Below, piece after piece: positions 35,873 through 39,650 of a DNA stretch of 39,650 bases; positions within the stretch are counted from its first letter, which is position 1; the number at the start of each line of letters is the position of its first letter. Below the pieces are notes generated by a model. That model worked only from the letters and a program-made list of their open reading frames with translations. It did no database searches and was not told where the DNA came from. Source of the DNA: Brachionus koreanus (taxonomy: Eukaryota > Rotifera > Eurotatoria > Ploima > Brachionidae); assembly GCA_016987375.1 (NCBI GenBank), contig PJRA01000220.1, forward strand, positions 493,446 to 533,095, written 5' to 3'. The translations under genes were made by a program, and so were the position numbers.

Positions 35873-36289
35873 ATCTGGTATATAGTCGTCTTACCCACAA
35901 TCAAATCCATGAAGATTTGCGTAATTACAATGTAAATAACCAAAAAAAATTTAAAACTCCGTTCGATTTTTTACTTAAAATAAAACCAATTTCATAAATT
36001 CATTCTTATTATTCACTATTTAATTTTAATTCAAATTTTTTTACTTAAAATTTACATAATGAGTTTTTAATTCTTTCCAGATAAATTAATGTAAATTGTA
36101 AATTTCTTTTCTAAAATTTAAAAAATTTAAAAGCTGAAATCAATCTAAATTAGTTTTTTGTAATTTTGCAATATTGTGCGACATCAAAAATTAATCATGT
36201 GGCTGAAAGGAAGGACTAAGTCTCCATTTCAACCGGCCAAGGCTTCGCCTAAATTAATTTTCAAATAAATAAATCTGGTATATAGTCGT
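35873..36289 (+). mobile_element. LINE 3'-end insertion with 17-bp target duplication
   Basis: ATCTGGTATATAGTCGT occurs at 35873-35889 and again at 36273-36289. Between them lie 383 bases ending in the shared LINE 3' terminus (GGCTGAAAGGAAGGACTAAG at about 36201-36220, then a TTTTCAAATAAATAAA tail running into the second copy). This is the footprint of target-primed insertion: variable-length duplication, A-rich tail, 5' truncation. It lies in inverted orientation to the copy at 35.55 kb. Confidence 0.8.
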
Positions 36290-36741
36290 TGAGGTCTCTA
36301 TTGATTTGTATATGGTTGAATTATATTCTGACTGAATGGTAATTTGGCTTATTTTTTCCCTTTATGAGACACCAGCCTATTGGTTTTAGACTCTAAAATA
36401 TCTAATATATATAAAAATATATTTAACCTCCTAATAAAATAAATGATCTTAATGAAGGAAAAATTCTCTTTAATTTCATAAACCTTGTTATATTTATTTT
36501 GATAGATTTTTGCCAAAATTTATATTAAACAAATGAGAAACTGATTCATTCAAAACACCAACGTGAAACTACTACCACAAAATTAAATTTTAATTAATAA
36601 AATAAGTCCTTTTTAATTTTATTTTAAAATAAAATAAATTTTATAATTTATTGTGATAAAAATGCTATTAAAAAAAACAATTAACAAATCTGAACACTAA
36701 AGATTAATTAAAAAAAATATACATATATATATATAATTGAT
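36290..36741. other. 3' flank of the Pax gene
   Basis: A/T-rich with (TA)n at 36718-36735. No other gene. Confidence 0.4.
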
Positions 36742-38107
36742 TTAATATTTTGGCTTTTTTGTCGGTGAGGTACTTTTTATTGTTTCATCAGTTATATCTG
36801 TTTCGTATTTTCTCTTTAATAAATTAACGTTATCGTTATTATATTTTTTTATTCCAAGAATAAAATCAATAGAATGCTTGAATGGTTTGTTGTTGGGACA
36901 AAGTGTTGATGAAGATGATGCATGCGATTTTTCTTTGAAACAATCATTACCATTCATTGTCATCATATTTTCTTCACTAATTACATCGCACTCGTCATTT
37001 GAATTGTTCATACTATCGGTTTTGTATAAATTTTCATTTTCGTCATTAACAAAAATTTCCTCATTTTCTTCATTGATGTCAATTTTTATTTGACTAGATA
37101 TTTCACTCGTATAAATACTATTTGTAAATAGAGTCGAGCAAGTTGAAGACGACGATGATGTAGATACATCACTATTTGTTGAAAAGCTATCTTTCTTGTC
37201 GGTTTCATTTTTTGTTTTCAAATAAGACAAATCTTGTATTTGATTTAAAAATGGTAAAAATGAGCCAGACGACAGATGGATGTTGTTATCATTTTGAAAA
37301 ATTTTCATTATTGAAATCATATAATCGTTCCATATCTTATTTTGATTGTAAACTAATTGATTGTTCTCATTAGGCTCAATGTTAGTATTTAAATAAGCAA
37401 CATTGGACTGATTGGACAGACTTGATACAGATTGAACTAGAAAATTAGAGTAGATGCTTGATGGAAAAAGAGCATTGGAACCAAATTGAGCAGAGGACAA
37501 ATTGTGACATGTGCTTACTGGAACAATGCCACTATATTCGTTATTTTCGTTTTCCGAATTGTTATTTTGACTGAACGTATCCGAATGTCCTTTTGAATTA
37601 GCGCCTACAATGGCTTTCAATTTTTGATATTTTTTTTTAGAGTTTTTTGAACCTTTTTCCAAACTAACTGAACTCTTACAATTTTCGTTCTTATAGACAA
37701 AAAATAAATTTCCACTTATTTTATTTAAATTAAATAATTACTTTAGCTTGTCTAGTTGATACTGATCCAGGCTTGATTGAACCAGTTTCATAGAAGCGAG
37801 TCAATATTTTACTAACGCAACCATGAGAGACCAATAAGCGTCTGGAAATATCACAGGGCCTCACACCAGCTAGAGCCATTTCGACTATTTGTCGTCGAAC
37901 ATGGTCCGGTAATGGTCTCCCGTTTACGAAAACACCCCCCAATTGATTTACGCCTGCTTGTCCTTTATTCAAATACAATAAATTAGCGTTTATTATTCTT
38001 TATTGAAAAAGTCAAATCTACATACCAACTCCTGGAACATACAGCTTGCTTTTTGCGGTCTGTTGTTCCGAATTGTTATAATGGTTATCTTCAAGTGAAC
38101 AGTTCAT
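36742..38107 (-). CDS. Pox-neuro-like Pax protein, PAI subdomain only, 416 aa
   Basis: A paired-box transcription factor. Three exons: 38107-38026, 37962-37742, 37689-36742; introns are 63 and 52 bp, GT-AG, frame kept. The N-terminus [15 protein letters not shown] leads into [20 protein letters not shown]. The PAI half-domain is complete ([51 protein letters not shown]). [19 protein letters not shown] and [10 protein letters not shown] match Pox neuro better than Pax2/5/8, Pax6 or Pax3/7. Where the RED half should begin (GGSKxK...), the protein instead reads VSTRQAK and enters an Asn/Ser-rich region. There is no RED and no homeodomain. Near the C-terminus HSIDFILGI is a good octapeptide/EH1 (Groucho-binding) motif, followed by a bipartite basic stretch (KRKYETD...PTKKPKY). 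DNA binding would rely on PAI alone. A second acceptor (TGTAAG, 37675) would also keep frame. Confidence 0.88.
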
Positions 38108-39650
38108 TTTTGCTTTAAGCTATCAAAAGTTATTTAGTTTGTTTTTTGACTTAATCAATTCTATACTTAAATAGGAAAAAATCTAAAAAACCTTCCAATC
38201 AAATAATTCTTTTTTAAATAAATAAATAAACCAATCCAAAATATTTTAAAAGGTGGAGTTTGATCCTAAATCAGTGTGAGTCTTTATTTTTTCTACTTCT
38301 TGGAACGAGATTCGTGTTAATCATGATCGATTAATTATAGGTATAACATCTCTTGCTAATTTTTGCTATTCTAATGTATTCATTCAGACTTGGCAAAGGT
38401 GTGTGTGTGTTTTTTTTTTTATAAATTTACTCGGGTTAATTTTTATACTCGGGCCAATGGTGTTGAAATTTTCAGACTAAAATTCAACAAGTCAATGAAG
38501 CCAAACAAATAGCTAAAATGACAAGAGAATAAAAGATTTGAAAAAGTGATTTTTGAAGCGTTTAGTCAGAAACAGGTAATTTATAAGGCAAAACGCTAAA
38601 AAATCAAGAAAAGCCTCGAATAGAAATAATCGCTTAATTAGTTTTTAAATAATCATAAATCTTTTTTTTCTGTTGTTGTTGTTGTAATTGTTGAAATTTT
38701 ACTTTGATCCAAAATTTTTCATTTCTTAGCAATGATCTTTTTTTGTCACCGACTCAAATAAAAAAGCAACATTATTGGAAAATAAATTTTTATTAATAGT
38801 ATTGGTTACGTGTTTATTTTGTTAAATGAAAATCAATATTATGTTAAGTCAATAAGAGATTAGAAAAACATTAGGCTTAATTATTTTAGATTGGTGAAAT
38901 TGTTCGAGTTTCGTGTTAACTTTATCATTTTCTATATATCAATGATTTGATTCTAGTTAATTGAAACTAATCAGCTTTTCAAGACTTGAAACAAATAAAA
39001 TTTCATGTCATGATTTGATTCTTAATTATTAAGCTGTTGAGCAATAAATTAATGCTCGAGAATCTTAAAACTAATTCCAAGAGCTCCACAATTAATTGAA
39101 ATACAATTAGCAATTAAATAGCTAACGATATTTAAAAACAATTGGTTTGTTAATCCTAATTAAAAAATATCATTGTTTTGGAGCCAAATTTCAAATTTAA
39201 AAAATTTTTACATCAAAGAGTTTTAAAAAAAAGTGTCAAATCTTTTATTAAAACCGGCTAAGATTATCAACAGTTATAATTATCATTGAAATTTAATAAA
39301 GAATTTGTTAATATTCTGAAAATATTTTATCAAAAAATCAGATGAATTGAAAGTAACTTCTTTAGTACAATAAAGTTAGATCTTTAAATATCACCTAATT
39401 ATAAATTAAATTGATCTAAGATATGCCATAAAATAAGTTATAATTAAATTTCCAAGTTACGTTAACATTCTCTAATACAGTTGATTGGGCGGATTGATTT
39501 CTTTGATAATTAAAAAAAATATATATTGTGTTGGGGAGTTTTTACTGCAAAAATTGAATCTATAAAAGAAATATAATTGTTAAAAATACTGCTATAGCTT
39601 GACTCCTTTTGAATCGCGCTATTTTTACCACTACTTTTACTATTTTTTTT
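38108..39650. other. Pax 5' flank, no other gene seen
   Basis: A/T-rich. It has a short (GT)n run near 38400 followed by a T run, and a (GTT)n run near 38671-38682. It is upstream of the Pax start and so should contain its promoter; no specific element can be named by eye. Confidence 0.4.

Noticed and set aside
36878..37373. Two plus-strand open frames
   Set aside because: Antisense to the Asn/Ser-rich exon 3 of the Pax gene.

Overview
This is AT-rich animal nuclear DNA (roughly a quarter G+C by eye). Its genes are metazoan: a Pax protein, a PAK4-type kinase, ATRIP, a DCAF6 WD40 protein, a Rubicon-type autophagy protein, a nuclear-receptor-like protein and a gamma-glutamyltransferase. Most introns I could place are 46-66 bp and several genes are single-exon. 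Decayed non-LTR retrotransposons and fold-back DNA elements fill the gaps. The sequence gives no species name; a compact-intron protostome is clear, and a monogonont rotifer is my best guess.

Layout. 1-8.8 kb: no confident protein gene. It holds one tRNA-Pro(AGG) (minus), an RNase H relic of a retroelement with a strong hairpin, a fold-back repeat (6.34-6.55 kb) and an intact 692-bp hAT-type fold-back MITE with an 8-bp target-site duplication (7.51-8.20 kb). 8.84-10.57 kb (minus): a PAK4/mbt kinase that is conspicuously G+C-rich. 10.6-13.4 kb: gene-poor with a LINE scrap. 13.4-14.84 kb (plus): the 3' part of a gamma-glutamyltransferase in five exons, with its N-terminal half missing. 17.05-19.10 kb (plus): a single-exon protein whose C-terminus resembles an NR2E-type ligand-binding domain, with no DNA-binding domain in view. 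19.63-27.97 kb (minus): an 11-exon DCAF6 gene, including a 16-nt microexon and a GC-AG intron.

The last DCAF6 intron contains a complete Rubicon-like gene (19.87-22.47 kb) on the same strand. Its 2.5-kb fourth intron carries an antisense AT-hook pseudo-exon. 29.18-31.64 kb (minus): ATRIP. 32.1-36.3 kb: LINE relics, including three copies of one 3' end, one flanked by a 17-bp duplication. 36.74-38.11 kb (minus): a Pox-neuro-like Pax gene with the PAI half of the paired domain and a terminal octapeptide, but no RED half and no homeodomain.

The genes do not form a pathway. DCAF6 (CRL4 ubiquitin ligase adaptor), Rubicon (autophagy), ATRIP (replication-stress checkpoint), PAK4 (Rho signalling) and Pax (transcription) are ordinary single-copy animal functions. 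The most notable features are the same-strand nested Rubicon gene, the PAI-only Pax protein, the putative receptor-like protein without a DNA-binding domain, and the hAT fold-back element with 31-bp repeats.
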